A program made the position numbers and the translations under genes. This document shows, piece by piece, positions 1 through 11,162 of a DNA stretch of 64,000 bases (position 1 is the first letter of the stretch; each line of letters begins with the position of its first letter). The DNA comes from Posidoniimonas corsicana. GTDB lineage: Bacteria > Planctomycetota > Planctomycetia > Pirellulales > Lacipirellulaceae. The notes beneath the pieces are model-generated. The model saw only the letters and a program-made list of their open reading frames with translations, did no database searches and was not told where the DNA came from. Location: positions 2,419,311 through 2,483,310 of the forward strand of contig NZ_SIHJ01000001.1 of assembly GCF_007859765.1 (NCBI RefSeq). The letters are read 5' to 3'.

Positions 1-90
1 CACCCGTGGGGTCCGCTGGGCAGTTGCGGGCGTGGCGCAGGCCAGAGCCGTGGCGAGGATCATCAGCGGGGCGAGTCGGCGGGCGACCAT
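1..90 (-). CDS. N-terminus of a secreted protein (partial)
   Basis: Reading the minus strand from an ATG at 90 gives MVARRLAPLMILATALACA followed by TPATAQ, a textbook Sec signal peptide: two arginines, a hydrophobic core and an A-x-A-like cleavage site. The gene then leaves the window after 30 residues, so its function cannot be told. It is divergent from the FAD oxidoreductase at 218, with about 127 bases between the two starts that must hold both promoters. The call rests only on the signal peptide and an open frame to the edge. Confidence 0.6.
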   Translation of the reverse strand, partial: MVARRLAPLMILATALACATPATAQRTPRV

Positions 91-217
91 AGCGGCTACT
101 CTGGCATTTCTCGATTCGTGACTTTCGCTATTCTTATGGTCCGTCAAACAGGAACACTCCGCCAGCCCCAAACCCCCTAGGGCGCCAGGAGCGGGCACGC
201 GAAAGGAATCGGCGCAC

Positions 218-1909
218 ATGGCAGGCAACGCGGCGTACGACGCGGTTATCATCGGCGGCGGTCACAACGGGTTGGTCTGTGCCTGCTACCTTGCCAAGGC
301 GGGCAAGAAGGTCTGCGTGCTGGAGCGCCGGCACGTGCTGGGCGGCTGTGCAACGACCGAGGAGCTTTGGCCCGGCTACAAGGTCAGCACCGCGGCCTAC
401 GTGATCAGCCTGTTCCTCCCGCAGATCATCCGCGACCTCAAGCTCAAGGAGCATGGCCTCGAGGTCCTGCCGCGGACTCCTAGCTCGTTCACCCCCCTGC
501 CCGACGGCCGCAGCCTGCTGATGGGCCCCGACGCCGAGCTGTGCCACCGCGAGATAAGCCAGTTCAGCGCCCGCGACGCCGAGCAGTACCCCAAGTACGA
601 AGCCCTGCTGGAACGGGTAGCCGCGGTGCTGGAGCCGGTGCTCAGCGAAGCCGCGCCCGACCCGCTGCCGCTGCCAGCCAGCTGGCGGAAGATCGGCATC
701 CCCAAGAAGATGCGGGACATTAAGAAGGGCTGGTCGATGTATCAGGCGATGGCGTCGCTTGGGGACGACATGCCCGCCGCCATCGAGCTGCTCACCGGCC
801 CCGCGCGACCTATCCTGGAGCGATGGTTCGAGTCAGAGGCGCTCAAGGCCACCCTCGCGACCGACGCCATCATCGGCGCCTTCCTGTCGATCAGCTCGCC
901 CGGCAGCGCGTACGTGCTGCTGCACCACGTGATGGGCGAGGCGGGCGGCGCCCGCGGCGTGTGGGGCTACGTCCGGGGCGGCATGGGCGCCCTGTCTGAG
1001 GCGCTCGCCAGCGCCGGGAAGCAGTTGGGGGTGGACGTGCGACGCGAGTCGCCGGTGGCCGGCATCAACACCAGCGGCGGCAAGGCGGTCGGCGTGACGC
1101 TGGTTGACGGCTCGGTCATCGAGGCGCCGGTCGTCGGCTCGAGCGTCGACGCGCACCTGACGTTCGAGAAGTTCTTACAGCCGGCGGATCTGCCAGAGAG
1201 CTTCCGCACGGCGGTGGCGAACATCGACTACGCCTCGGCGTCAATGAAGATCAACCTGGCGCTCGCCGAGCCGCCCAACTTCACCGCCCGCCCGACCGAG
1301 CCGGGAGCACCGCGGGGCGTGATGCCGCACCACCACGGCACGATGCACATTGGCCCCTCGATGGACTACCTGGAACGCGCCTACGACGACGCCAAGTACG
1401 GCCGTCCGGCCGAGGAGCCGATCCTCGAGATGACGATGGCGACCAGCGTCGACGAGACCATCGCCCCGGCCGGCAAGCACATCCTGTCGATGTTCGTACA
1501 GTACGCGCCCTTCAACCTGGCGCCGCTAGACGCCCGCGACCGCACCGAGGAGACCGTGCAGAAGTCGCCCGACCAGTGGGACGCTATCAAGGACGACTTT
1601 GCCGACCGCTGCATCCGCAAGCTGGCCGAGTACGCCCCCAACGTGCCCGACGCCATCGAGCACCGCCAGGTGCTCAGCCCGCTGGACCTGGAGCGGACCT
1701 ACGGCATCACCGGCGGCAACATCATGCAGGGCGCGATGAACGCCAACCAGCTCTACTGCTTCCGGCCGGTGCCGGGATGGGCCGACCACCGCACCCCGGT
1801 CAGCGGACTCTATCTGTGCGGCGCCGCCAGTCACCCAGGCGGCGGTGTGATGGGCGCGTGCGGCAAGAACGCGGCGGAAGAGATCCTCCGCGACGGTCGG
1901 TGGGGGTAG
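218..1909 (+). CDS. FAD-dependent phytoene desaturase-like oxidoreductase
   Basis: The protein has 563 residues. It opens with a Rossmann dinucleotide-binding motif, VIIGGGHNG at residues 10-18, followed by an acidic ribose-binding residue in VLERRHVLGG, and it closes with the second FAD signature LYLCGAASHPGGGVMGACG. This is the layout of the NAD(P)/FAD-dependent amine-oxidase/phytoene-desaturase superfamily, and the length and the GGCATTEE segment are closest to the PYROXD2-like branch. Members oxidise or desaturate lipophilic substrates, but the substrate here is not known. The start at 218 has AAAGGA about 12 bases upstream. No carotenoid genes are adjacent, so a role in carotenoid synthesis is not supported by context. 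The gene is probably monocistronic. Confidence 0.85.
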   Translation: MAGNAAYDAVIIGGGHNGLVCACYLAKAGKKVCVLERRHVLGGCATTEELWPGYKVSTAAYVISLFLPQIIRDLKLKEHGLEVLPRTPSSFTPLPDGRSLLMGPDAELCHREISQFSARDAEQYPKYEALLERVAAVLEPVLSEAAPDPLPLPASWRKIGIPKKMRDIKKGWSMYQAMASLGDDMPAAIELLTGPARPILERWFESEALKATLATDAIIGAFLSISSPGSAYVLLHHVMGEAGGARGVWGYVRGGMGALSEALASAGKQLGVDVRRESPVAGINTSGGKAVGVTLVDGSVIEAPVVGSSVDAHLTFEKFLQPADLPESFRTAVANIDYASASMKINLALAEPPNFTARPTEPGAPRGVMPHHHGTMHIGPSMDYLERAYDDAKYGRPAEEPILEMTMATSVDETIAPAGKHILSMFVQYAPFNLAPLDARDRTEETVQKSPDQWDAIKDDFADRCIRKLAEYAPNVPDAIEHRQVLSPLDLERTYGITGGNIMQGAMNANQLYCFRPVPGWADHRTPVSGLYLCGAASHPGGGVMGACGKNAAEEILRDGRWG

Positions 1910-1977
1910 CGGTCCTGGGGCAGCCGTATGCTGGCTAGCTGTTTGTCGGGGCGCCCCGTTTGTGGCAAACTAGCCGA

Positions 1978-2514
1978 ATGGCCCAGAAGCTCCTGTTAGT
2001 CGACGACGATGAGCTGCTCCGCGAGCGGATGGCGCGGGCGTTGACCAAACGCGGGCTCGAGGTGCACCCGGCCGCAAACGCGGATGAGGCAGTCGCCGTC
2101 GCCAGAGCGGAGGGGCCGGACCTTGCAGTGCTCGACCTCAAGATGCCAGGCCGCACCGGACTGGAGCTGCTGACCGAGCTGCGGGGTCTGCTGCCCGAAT
2201 TGAAGTGTGTGATCCTGACGGGGTACGGCAGCATCGCCAACGCGGTCGACGCGATGCGGCTGGGCGCGGTCAACTACATCACCAAGCCGGCCGACGCCGA
2301 TCAGGTCGTCGAGGCGTTCCGCCGCGGCGGGGGCGAGCTGCCTACCGAGCCCGCCGCGGCCGACGAGATCCACCCGCCTTCGCTCGCCGAAGCCGAGTGG
2401 AACCACATCCAGCAGACGCTTTCGGACTGCGACGGCAACGTCACCCGCGCGGCGGAGAAGCTCGGCATCCCCCGTCGTACCCTGCAACGCAAGCTGAAGA
2501 AGCTGGCGCCTTAG
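1978..2514 (+). CDS. Response regulator, PrrA/RegA/ActR-like, with Fis-type HTH
   Basis: The 178-residue protein has a receiver domain with the acidic cluster D9-D11, the phosphoacceptor D53 in VLDLKMPG, a Thr in ILTGYGS and the conserved K103 in ITKPAD. A short linker leads to a C-terminal Fis-family helix-turn-helix (about residues 138-178, ending RRTLQRKLKKLAP). The size and the direct receiver-to-Fis join match the RegA/PrrA/ActR group of redox-responsive regulators, which in proteobacteria control respiration genes. I start at ATG 1978 because homologous receivers begin right before LLLVDD; an in-frame start at 1960 adds only six residues. No histidine kinase is seen beside it. It lies just upstream of the respiratory cluster on the same strand, which makes control of that cluster plausible but unproven. 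Confidence 0.85.
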   Translation: MAQKLLLVDDDELLRERMARALTKRGLEVHPAANADEAVAVARAEGPDLAVLDLKMPGRTGLELLTELRGLLPELKCVILTGYGSIANAVDAMRLGAVNYITKPADADQVVEAFRRGGGELPTEPAAADEIHPPSLAEAEWNHIQQTLSDCDGNVTRAAEKLGIPRRTLQRKLKKLAP

Positions 2515-2523
2515 TGGATCTGG

Positions 2524-2537
2524 GGCGCCGCGGCGCC
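2524..2537. repeat. GC palindrome after the response regulator gene
   Basis: A perfect 14-base palindrome, GGCGCCGCGGCGCC, lies 10 bases after the response regulator stop. It could form a short hairpin and act as a weak terminator or mRNA end, but no T-run follows. In DNA this GC-rich such palindromes also arise by chance. Confidence 0.3.
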
Positions 2538-2782
2538 AGCGGCCACGCGCAAACATCCAAGCCCACCCATTCGGGTGTGACTCTTTGCCGTCTAGTTGAG
2601 CCGCGATTCGGTCGTTATCTTTAGCTCCTTACTGCACTTGTGCAGCGTCGCGCTCACCGAGTCACGCCTCGAAGTAGCTCTTCTAACTGACGTTGCATAG
2701 GTGCTGGCGGGCCGTCCTGGAGACCAGGCCGGTTCGTCGTAAGTCGTTTTTTGATAGACACTTGCAATTTGACGGACCGGCT

Positions 2783-3478
2783 GTGGACCGCTTTCACTTT
2801 CCGCCCTGGGTCAACACGTTCACTCTGATGGTGCTCGGCGGCGCTGCCGCGGGCGGCGCCTACGTGGGCGGCATGTTCTTGTACGGCACCTGGCCTAGCG
2901 TCATGAACGCCGGCTACGCGCCCGAGCAGCCCGTCCCGTTCAGCCATAAGCTGCACGCCGGCGAGCTGAAGATGGACTGCCGGTACTGCCACAACACCGT
3001 GGAGTCATCGGCCCACGCCGCGGTTCCGGGCACGAACGTGTGCGCGAACTGCCACCGTGGGCCGGGCGCGGACGGCAACAACACGACCACCGCCGTGCAC
3101 ACCGCGAGCCTCAAACTGCTGCCGATCCGCGAGGCGATCACCACCGGCGAGCCGATGCAGTGGGAGCGGGTCCACGACCTGGGCGACTACGTCTACTTCA
3201 ACCACAGCGTCCACGTGAACCGGGGCGTCAGCTGCGTTGAGTGTCACGGCCGCGTCGATCAGATGGAGCGGGTCGAGCAGATGAAGCCGCTGAGCATGAG
3301 CTGGTGCCTGGAGTGCCACCGCAATCCCGCGCCACGGCAACGCGACCCCGACCAGATCACCAACCTGGCCTGGAGCCTCGACGGCGACGTCGACCCGCAG
3401 GCTTACGGCGAGGAGCTGCAGAAGAAGCACGGTTGGAGCTCGCAGGCGCCGACTAGCTGCTCCACCTGCCACCGGTAG
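2783..3478 (+). CDS. actA: Alternative complex III subunit ActA, pentaheme cytochrome c
   Basis: The protein (231 residues from GTG 2783) has one N-terminal membrane anchor (about residues 10-35) and five CxxCH heme-binding motifs beginning at residues 66, 87, 151, 175 and 226. Five c-type hemes behind a single anchor is the ActA pattern of alternative complex III, where ActA takes part in electron transfer from quinol toward the oxidase. The following genes (ActB, C, DE, F) confirm the identity. The frame can be extended upstream to ATG 2693, adding 30 residues, but that extension is arginine-rich and does not look like the family, whose members tend to start close to the RFxFPPW segment. 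The start is therefore an inference; no strong Shine-Dalgarno is seen at either site. Confidence 0.9.
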   Translation: MDRFHFPPWVNTFTLMVLGGAAAGGAYVGGMFLYGTWPSVMNAGYAPEQPVPFSHKLHAGELKMDCRYCHNTVESSAHAAVPGTNVCANCHRGPGADGNNTTTAVHTASLKLLPIREAITTGEPMQWERVHDLGDYVYFNHSVHVNRGVSCVECHGRVDQMERVEQMKPLSMSWCLECHRNPAPRQRDPDQITNLAWSLDGDVDPQAYGEELQKKHGWSSQAPTSCSTCHR

Positions 3479-3565
3479 ACAACGGGACCTCTCACGCAGG
3501 CCCCGCAACCAGGCCGCCCGCGGCCTTTCCGCAACGCGCAACCGATCACAAGTCAGCCTCACGCG

Positions 3566-6500
3566 ATGAGCGAAGCAACCACTCAAACCCGCACCAGCTC
3601 CCCCAAGTCGGGCCCCAGCAAGTACTGGCGCAGCATCGACGAGCTGCAGCAGACCCCCGAGTTCCTGGAGTTTGTGCACCGGGAGTTCCCGCAGGCCGCG
3701 GACGAGATCCCCGCAGGCGTCAGCCGCCGGCGTTGGATGCAGCTGATGAGCGCCTCGTTCGCGCTGGCCGCTGTGCAGGGCTGCCGGTGGAAGACCGAAA
3801 CGATCGCCACGTTCTCCGATCGCCCCGAGGGTTACGTCCCCGGGTCGATCACCAAGTACGCCACCAACATCGATTGGGCGGGCGCGCCCCGGCACCTGCT
3901 GGTCTCGTGCTACGACGGCCGCCCCATCAAGGTTGACGGCAACCCCAATCACCCGGCCAGCCGGGGTGGCAGCGACTCGTTCAGTCAGGCCGCGACGCTT
4001 TCGCTGTACGACCCCGACCGCCAGCAGCAGCCCATCGACCGCAGCGGCAAGGAGGCGCAGGGCGTCGACTGGGCCGACGTCGAATCGCGCTTGGGCGAGC
4101 TCGCCACCAAGCTCGGCGAAGGTGGGGGCGCCTCGCTGGCGGTGCTCAAGCAGCCAACCAGCTCGCTGTCGATCGACGCCGCACTCAAGTCGCTGCTGGA
4201 AAAGTTCCCGCAGGCCAAGCTCTACGAGTATGCCCCAATCTCGCGCGAGGCCGAGCTTGCGGGCGCCGAGCTCGCCTTTGGCGAGCGGGTCCGCACCCGC
4301 TACAGCCTGGCGGACGCGAAGGTAATCGCCTGCTTCGACTGCGACCTGCTGAAGGACGACCCCGAGTCGATCGCGCTGTCGGCCGACTACGCTGAGGGCC
4401 GCGACCCCGACGGCGAGATGAACCGCCTGTACTGTGTCGAGAGCCAGTTCAGCATGACCGGCGGCTGCGCCGACCATCGCCTGCCGTTGAAGTCGTCGGC
4501 CGTCCCGGCTGCCCTGTCCAAGCTGCTGGCTCTGGTCGAGAGCGGCGAGGTCACCGTGCCGGCGATTGCCGAAGACGCCAAGTCGCCGACCGAAGACCAG
4601 TTCCTGGCCGCCCTTGCCCAGGACCTGCTCGCCCACAAGGGGGCGGGCGTGGTCGCGGTGGGCGGTTGCCAGTCGGCCGAGTCCTTCGCCTTGGCCCACA
4701 AGATCAACGCGGCTCTGGAGAACGCCGGCCAGACGGTGCTCTACTCGGCCGAGCCGCAGGGCGCCGCCGAGGTCAAGCCGCTCGCGGACCTGGCCGGCGA
4801 GATCGCCGCGCGGCGCATCGACACGCTGGTGATCCTGGGCGGCAACCCCATCTACGACGCGCCGGTCGACCTCGACTTCGCGAAGCGGCTGGGCGAGGTA
4901 GAGACCTCCATCCACCTCAGCCCCTACGACGACGAAACCTCGCAGGCCTGCACCTGGAGCCTGCCGGAGACCCACCCTTTCGAGTCGTGGGGGGACACCC
5001 GCGCCTGGGACGGAACGGTCTGCGTTCAGCAGCCGCTGATCGAGCCGCTCTTGGGCGGCAAGTCGGCCCTGGAACTGCTGTGCCTGATGGCGGGCGTCGA
5101 AGAGTCGCCCCGCGAGTTCGTCCGTGCTGCGGTGGCCGATCAGGCCGGCGGGCTGGACGACGCCGGCTGGGAGCAGCTGGTGCACGACGGCTACCTTGCC
5201 GACAGCGCCGCCGAGGCGGCCAGCCCAGGCGTGCAGGACTTCGAGTTCGAGCCCGCCGCGGCCGGCGAGATGGAGGTGGTGCTGACCGTCAGCGAGAGCA
5301 CCTACGACGGCCGCCTGGCGAACAACGGCTGGCTGCAGGAAACCCCCGACTTCATTACCAAGCTCACGTGGGACAACGCGGCCCTGATCAACCCCGAGAC
5401 CGCCAAGTCGCTCAATGTTGGCCAGGGGCAGATGGTCACGGTCACGGTCGGCGAGCGTTCGCTCGAACTGCCGGTGTTCATCCAGCCCGGCCAGGCGAAG
5501 AACTCCATCGGCGTGGCGCTGGGGTACGGCCGCAAGGCCGCCGGCCGCGTGGGCGGCCTGCTGAACGAGTCGGGCGGCGCGGTGCAGGGACTGTTCCCGA
5601 ACGGGATCTACGGCACCTGGGTGCCGATCTCCGCGGCACCGGTTGGCTTTGACGCCTACCAGCTGCGCACCACCGATGGCGCCCGCGTGCTGACCGATGG
5701 CGTGAGCGTGAAGGGCGCCAGCGGCAAATACACGCTGGCCACCACCCAGGACCACCACGCCATCGACGTCGGCGGCCTGGAGGCGATCACCGAGCGTTCC
5801 TTCGAGTTCATCCGCGAGGCGTCGCAGGACTTCTACAAGGAGCACCCGAAGTTCGCCCAGGAGATGGGCCACCACATCGCGACCGAGAACCTATGGAAGG
5901 AGCCCAGCTTTACCCGCGAGTCGGACGCCGGCGACATCTCGCCGGACCGCTACAAGTCAACCACGGGCAACGCCTGGGGCATGGCGATCGACCTCAACAA
6001 GTGCGTCGGCTGCAACGCCTGCTCGGTCGCCTGCCAGGCGGAGAACAACGTACCGGTGGTCGGCAAGGACATGGTCAGCCGCGGACGCGAGATGCACTGG
6101 ATCCGCATCGACCGCTACTTCCGCAGCCACGACGGCGAGTTCTCCGAGAGCCCGACCGTGGTCCACCAGCCGGTCGCCTGCCAGCAGTGCGAGACCGCCC
6201 CGTGCGAACAGGTGTGCCCCGTCGCAGCGACGATCCACAGCGCCGAGGGCCTCAACGACATGGTCTACAACCGCTGCATCGGCACGCGGTACTGCGCCAA
6301 CAACTGCCCGTTCAAGGTCCGCCGCTTCAACTACTTCCACTACAACTGGGAGCTGGAGCGTGAGGACTGGCCGGCCGGCAAGATCAACGAGTCGAAGGTC
6401 AACGCGAACCGCGAGCTGCAGCGGCTGGTGATGAACCCCGAGGTGACCGTGCGTCACCGCGGCGTGATGGAGAAGTGCACCTACTGCACGCAGCGGATCT

Positions 6501-6877
6501 CGGCCGCCCGCATCGAGGCGAAGGTCGAAGGCCGCTCGATGGCCGATGGCGATGTCGTGGTCGCGTGCCAGGAGGCGTGCTCGACGAACGCCATCACCTT
6601 CGGCGACCTCAACGACGAGAACAGCAAGGTCGCCCAGGCGCACGCCAGCGGCCGCGCCTATGGAATGCTTGATGGCCTGCACCTGCGGCCCCGCACGCAG
6701 TACCTGGCCCGCATCCGCAACCCGCACCCGGCCCTCAAGCAGTTCCAGCCGCCCAACCCCGAGATCCACCACGGCGGCCACGGCGACGACCACCACGACG
6801 AGGGCGGGCACGGCGAAGCCGGCCAGGGCGAGGACGGCGCCGAACAAGATCACGCCGAAGCCAATCACACCGCCTAG
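3566..6877 (+). CDS. actB: Alternative complex III subunit ActB, molybdopterin-like/iron-sulfur fusion
   Basis: This 1103-residue protein joins a molybdopterin-oxidoreductase-like large region (residues about 1-770) to an NrfC-like ferredoxin region (about 795-1050). Near the N-terminus, [17 protein letters not shown] resembles a Tat signal that is preceded by about 50 extra residues, as is usual for ActB. The iron-sulfur part has several cysteine clusters: one from C813 ([11 protein letters not shown]), then [26 protein letters not shown] and CTYCTQR. In the family the molybdopterin-like part carries no Mo cofactor, and electrons pass through the Fe-S clusters. The C-terminal 35 residues are strongly histidine- and acid-rich ([17 protein letters not shown]), which is unusual and may bind metal. 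It lies 87 bases after ActA and 66 bases before ActC. Confidence 0.93.
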   Translation: MSEATTQTRTSSPKSGPSKYWRSIDELQQTPEFLEFVHREFPQAADEIPAGVSRRRWMQLMSASFALAAVQGCRWKTETIATFSDRPEGYVPGSITKYATNIDWAGAPRHLLVSCYDGRPIKVDGNPNHPASRGGSDSFSQAATLSLYDPDRQQQPIDRSGKEAQGVDWADVESRLGELATKLGEGGGASLAVLKQPTSSLSIDAALKSLLEKFPQAKLYEYAPISREAELAGAELAFGERVRTRYSLADAKVIACFDCDLLKDDPESIALSADYAEGRDPDGEMNRLYCVESQFSMTGGCADHRLPLKSSAVPAALSKLLALVESGEVTVPAIAEDAKSPTEDQFLAALAQDLLAHKGAGVVAVGGCQSAESFALAHKINAALENAGQTVLYSAEPQGAAEVKPLADLAGEIAARRIDTLVILGGNPIYDAPVDLDFAKRLGEVETSIHLSPYDDETSQACTWSLPETHPFESWGDTRAWDGTVCVQQPLIEPLLGGKSALELLCLMAGVEESPREFVRAAVADQAGGLDDAGWEQLVHDGYLADSAAEAASPGVQDFEFEPAAAGEMEVVLTVSESTYDGRLANNGWLQETPDFITKLTWDNAALINPETAKSLNVGQGQMVTVTVGERSLELPVFIQPGQAKNSIGVALGYGRKAAGRVGGLLNESGGAVQGLFPNGIYGTWVPISAAPVGFDAYQLRTTDGARVLTDGVSVKGASGKYTLATTQDHHAIDVGGLEAITERSFEFIREASQDFYKEHPKFAQEMGHHIATENLWKEPSFTRESDAGDISPDRYKSTTGNAWGMAIDLNKCVGCNACSVACQAENNVPVVGKDMVSRGREMHWIRIDRYFRSHDGEFSESPTVVHQPVACQQCETAPCEQVCPVAATIHSAEGLNDMVYNRCIGTRYCANNCPFKVRRFNYFHYNWELEREDWPAGKINESKVNANRELQRLVMNPEVTVRHRGVMEKCTYCTQRISAARIEAKVEGRSMADGDVVVACQEACSTNAITFGDLNDENSKVAQAHASGRAYGMLDGLHLRPRTQYLARIRNPHPALKQFQPPNPEIHHGGHGDDHHDEGGHGEAGQGEDGAEQDHAEANHTA

Positions 6878-6894
6878 CGAAAACCAAACGCCGG

Positions 6895-6910
6895 CCGCCC
6901 CACGGGGCGG
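6895..6910. repeat. Intercistronic GC hairpin between actB and actC
   Basis: CCGCCCC, two bases, then GGGGCGG form a 7-base-pair inverted repeat in the 66-base gap between actB and actC. It is one of several short GC palindromes in the gaps of this cluster and may influence mRNA processing or stability. A chance origin in GC-rich DNA cannot be excluded. Confidence 0.3.
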
Positions 6911-6943
6911 GGGTGCCAAACTACTACCAAGCACACGTTCACT

Positions 6944-8341
<1,398 letters not shown>

Positions 8342-8398
8342 TCGCCCGACGCCGACCGCCGACTTCCCAATAGAGTTAGCCGCACAACACGCCTCCCA

Positions 8399-9739
8399 AT
8401 GTCCGACGACGCCAACAACACGACGCCCCCCGAGCCGAAGCTGCTCGGCGTGCTGGCCCAGTTCCCTGACGCGGACGAGCTGGTGACCGCCGCCCGCAAG
8501 ACCACCGATCAGGGCTACCGCAAGGTGGAGGGGTTCAGCCCGTTCCCGATCCACGGCATCGACGACGCGCTCCGCGCACCCAAGACCATTCTGCCGTGGA
8601 TGGTCTTCTGCGGCGGCCTGACCGGCTGCCTGGTCGCGTTGGCCATCCAGTACTACATGAACGGCGTCGAGTTCCCGTTCATCTACAGCGGCTACCAGTT
8701 CCCGATCAGCGCCAAGCCGATCTTCAGCCTGCCGGCGAACATCCCGGTCACCTTCGAGCTGATAATCCTGTTCAGCTCGTTGACAGCGTTCTTTGGCATG
8801 TTTGGGCTCAATGGCCTGCCGAAGCTGCACAACCCGCTGTTCAAGAGCGAGCGCTTCAGCCGCGTCACAAACGACGGCTTCTTCCTGTGGATCGACGCCG
8901 CTGACCAACAGTTCGATGAGGCGATTGTCGGCGACTGGCTCAACTCGGTGGGCGCCACGCACGTCGAGACGATCCACGAAGAGGTCGAGGGCCGTCAGGT
9001 ACCGGCGTTCCTGCTCGCGATCGGCGCCGTTGGCGCCGCGGTGGCCCTGGTGCCGCCGCTGTGGGTGGCCGCCGCCGCCGGCACCTCCACCAGCCCGCGG
9101 CTTTCGCTCTGGTGGGACATGGACTACCAGGCGAAGCTCAAGACCCAGACCGCAACCGACCTGTTCGCCGATGGCCGCGCGATGCGGAAGGCGCCGGTTG
9201 GGACCATTGCGTGGGGTTCGATCGAGGCGAAGCAGGACCAGCGGTACTACGAGGGCATCGAGCCCGACGGGGTGGCGTCCGCCGCCGTGCCGGCCCACTT
9301 CGTGAGCGCTCAGGTCGAAGGCGACGCGGCGGCCGCGGGGCAGCCCGCCGAGGTCCCACCCGAGCCGAATTGGACCAAGGACTTCCCGCTGGAGGTCACG
9401 CAGGAACTGATGGAGCGTGGTCAGCAGCGGTTCAACATCTACTGCGCCACATGCCACGGTCAGGCTGGCTACGGCGAGGGCCTAGTTACCCAGCGGGCGA
9501 TGAGCCTGAATCAGGGAACGTGGACCAGGCCGCTAAGCCTGCACGACGAGGCGGTGCGCGAGCAGCCGGTCGGGCGCATCTACAACACCATCACCAACGG
9601 CATCCGCAAGATGCCGGGCTACCGACTGCAGATCAACGCCGAGGACCGCTGGGCGATCGTGCTCTACGTCCGGGCGTTGCAGAAGAGCCAGCACGCCTCG
9701 CTCGACGAGATCCCCGAAGAGGACCGCCCCGTGCGGTAG
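8399..9739 (+). CDS. Fused ActD-ActE: DUF3341 membrane subunit plus monoheme cytochrome c
   Basis: The 446-residue protein has two parts. Residues about 1-190 match ActD (DUF3341): a small cytosolic fold, then two membrane helices separated by a PISAKPIFSLPANIPVTFE loop. After a further membrane helix near 205-225, residues about 310-440 form a class I cytochrome c with CATCH at 349-353, a distal methionine in KMPGYR, and the final helix DRWAIVLYVRALQ. In well-studied alternative complex III operons (for example Rhodothermus), ActD and ActE are separate proteins; here one reading frame covers both, and the extra helix between them puts the heme domain in the periplasm. No internal stop or frameshift is seen, so the fusion looks real. 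Confidence 0.9.
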   Translation: MSDDANNTTPPEPKLLGVLAQFPDADELVTAARKTTDQGYRKVEGFSPFPIHGIDDALRAPKTILPWMVFCGGLTGCLVALAIQYYMNGVEFPFIYSGYQFPISAKPIFSLPANIPVTFELIILFSSLTAFFGMFGLNGLPKLHNPLFKSERFSRVTNDGFFLWIDAADQQFDEAIVGDWLNSVGATHVETIHEEVEGRQVPAFLLAIGAVGAAVALVPPLWVAAAAGTSTSPRLSLWWDMDYQAKLKTQTATDLFADGRAMRKAPVGTIAWGSIEAKQDQRYYEGIEPDGVASAAVPAHFVSAQVEGDAAAAGQPAEVPPEPNWTKDFPLEVTQELMERGQQRFNIYCATCHGQAGYGEGLVTQRAMSLNQGTWTRPLSLHDEAVREQPVGRIYNTITNGIRKMPGYRLQINAEDRWAIVLYVRALQKSQHASLDEIPEEDRPVR

Positions 9740-9818
9740 CGCCCCGGCGCACCGCGAGCCAGAGCGGGCGGCGCCCGCTGCCGAAATCCAACCAACGCCC
9801 AGCGCTTCACAACGACCC

Positions 9819-11087
9819 ATGGCTACCGCCGCGACCACCACGACCGATGCCGCCCCCGAGGAACTCTCGGCCGGGACGACGTTTTCCCCGCTGGCCGGCC
9901 CGGCCCTGATCGCCGGCGCCGTGCTGCTGCTGATCGCGGCGGCGATCGGCGTCTCGACCGGCAGCGCGGCGTTGTTCTGGCACGCGTACCTGATGAACTT
10001 TGTGTACGTGGCCAGCTTCGTGATCGGCGGGCTGTTCTTCACGCTGGCGTGCCACCTGTTTGGCGCCTACTGGGCGACCTCCATCCGCAGACTGGCGGAG
10101 ATCGTGGCCAGCGCGATGCCGGTGATCATCCTGCTGTTTGTTCCGATCGCCCTCTTCGTCCTCAACGACGAGACCGGCGCCCTCTACCCGTGGGGCGACC
10201 GCGCCGCCACGCTGGACGACGCGGTCCTCAAACCGAAGGCGGACTACCTCTCGCCCAAGTGGTTTGTGATCCGCGCGGCCATCATCTTCGCGGTTTGGGC
10301 GTTTGCCACCCGGATCATGGTAAAAGGGTCACTGAAGGTGGACAAGACCGGCAGCGTCGCAACGCTGCGTGGCCTAGCCCGCTGGAGCGGCCCGCTGATG
10401 GCGCTGTTCGCGGTGAGCCTGAACGTGGCCGCGTTCGACTGGCTGATGTCGCTCGACCCAGTCTGGTTCAGCACGATGTTTGGCGTGTACTACTGGGCCG
10501 GCTGCGTGCTGGGCTTTCTGGCGCTGCTCACGCTCATGATCCACTTCCTGCAGAGCCGCGGCATGATCACCCAGTCGGTCCGCGTTGAGCAGCGGCACGA
10601 CATCGCCAAGCTGATGTTCGCGATGGTGGTGTTCTGGGGCTACGTGACGTTCTCGCAGTTCATGCTGATCTGGTACGCCAACGTGCCCGAGGAGACCAAG
10701 TGGTACGCCGACCGCGGCGCCCCGGCCCCGTTCGGCATCTCATCGATGACCGGATGGCTGTTTATCCTGCACCTGTTGATCCCGTTCCTGGGCTTCATGT
10801 CAAAGCGGGTCCGCCGCAACCCGCAGGCGATGGCCGGCTGGGCCGCCTACCTGCTGGCCGTCCACTGGTACGACCACTACTACATCGTGATGCCGACCCT
10901 GAAGGTGACCTACTCGTTCACGGGCGTATCGTCGGGCTCGGCGCCGCCGTTCGTGCTGGAGGCCCTCTGCCTGGTCGGCATGCTGCTGGTGCTGATCGGC
11001 GCAATCGCCCGGGGCACGACCCGCAAGTGGCTGGTGCCGATCAAGGACCCCCGCATGCACGAGGCCCTGACGTACGTCAACCACTAG
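9819..11087 (+). CDS. actF: Alternative complex III subunit ActF, NrfD-like quinol oxidoreductase membrane protein
   Basis: A 422-residue polytopic protein (about ten helices) with the ActF-specific signatures WGYVTFSQFMLIWYANVPEE and AVHWYDHYYIVMPT. ActF is the second NrfD-like subunit of alternative complex III and is thought to contribute a proton path across the membrane. An internal periplasmic loop holds GALYPWGDRAATLDD. Its place right after the ActD-ActE fusion completes the A-B-C-DE-F set. The start ATG 9819 is followed by an Ala/Thr-rich stretch without signal peptide, as expected for a polytopic protein. Confidence 0.93.
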   Translation: MATAATTTTDAAPEELSAGTTFSPLAGPALIAGAVLLLIAAAIGVSTGSAALFWHAYLMNFVYVASFVIGGLFFTLACHLFGAYWATSIRRLAEIVASAMPVIILLFVPIALFVLNDETGALYPWGDRAATLDDAVLKPKADYLSPKWFVIRAAIIFAVWAFATRIMVKGSLKVDKTGSVATLRGLARWSGPLMALFAVSLNVAAFDWLMSLDPVWFSTMFGVYYWAGCVLGFLALLTLMIHFLQSRGMITQSVRVEQRHDIAKLMFAMVVFWGYVTFSQFMLIWYANVPEETKWYADRGAPAPFGISSMTGWLFILHLLIPFLGFMSKRVRRNPQAMAGWAAYLLAVHWYDHYYIVMPTLKVTYSFTGVSSGSAPPFVLEALCLVGMLLVLIGAIARGTTRKWLVPIKDPRMHEALTYVNH

Positions 11088-11094
11088 GCCGCGA

Positions 11095-11106
11095 CCCCGG
11101 CCGGGG
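11095..11106. repeat. GC palindrome after actF
   Basis: A perfect 12-base palindrome CCCCGGCCGGGG lies 7 bases after the actF stop, in the gap before the next small gene. It is another of the intercistronic palindromes of this cluster and may be a transcript processing or pausing site, or chance. Confidence 0.25.
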
Positions 11107-11162
11107 GGCCGCCCCGGCGACAACATTCGATCTCCAGCACGCCGCTAACCGCTAGCATACCC

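Noticed and set aside
3005-5875. A 956-codon open frame on the minus strand opposite actA and actB
   Set aside because: It runs antisense to two clear respiratory genes, is dominated by Ala, Gly, Arg, Val and Leu without domains, and crosses the gap between them. High GC removes stops from the antisense frame.
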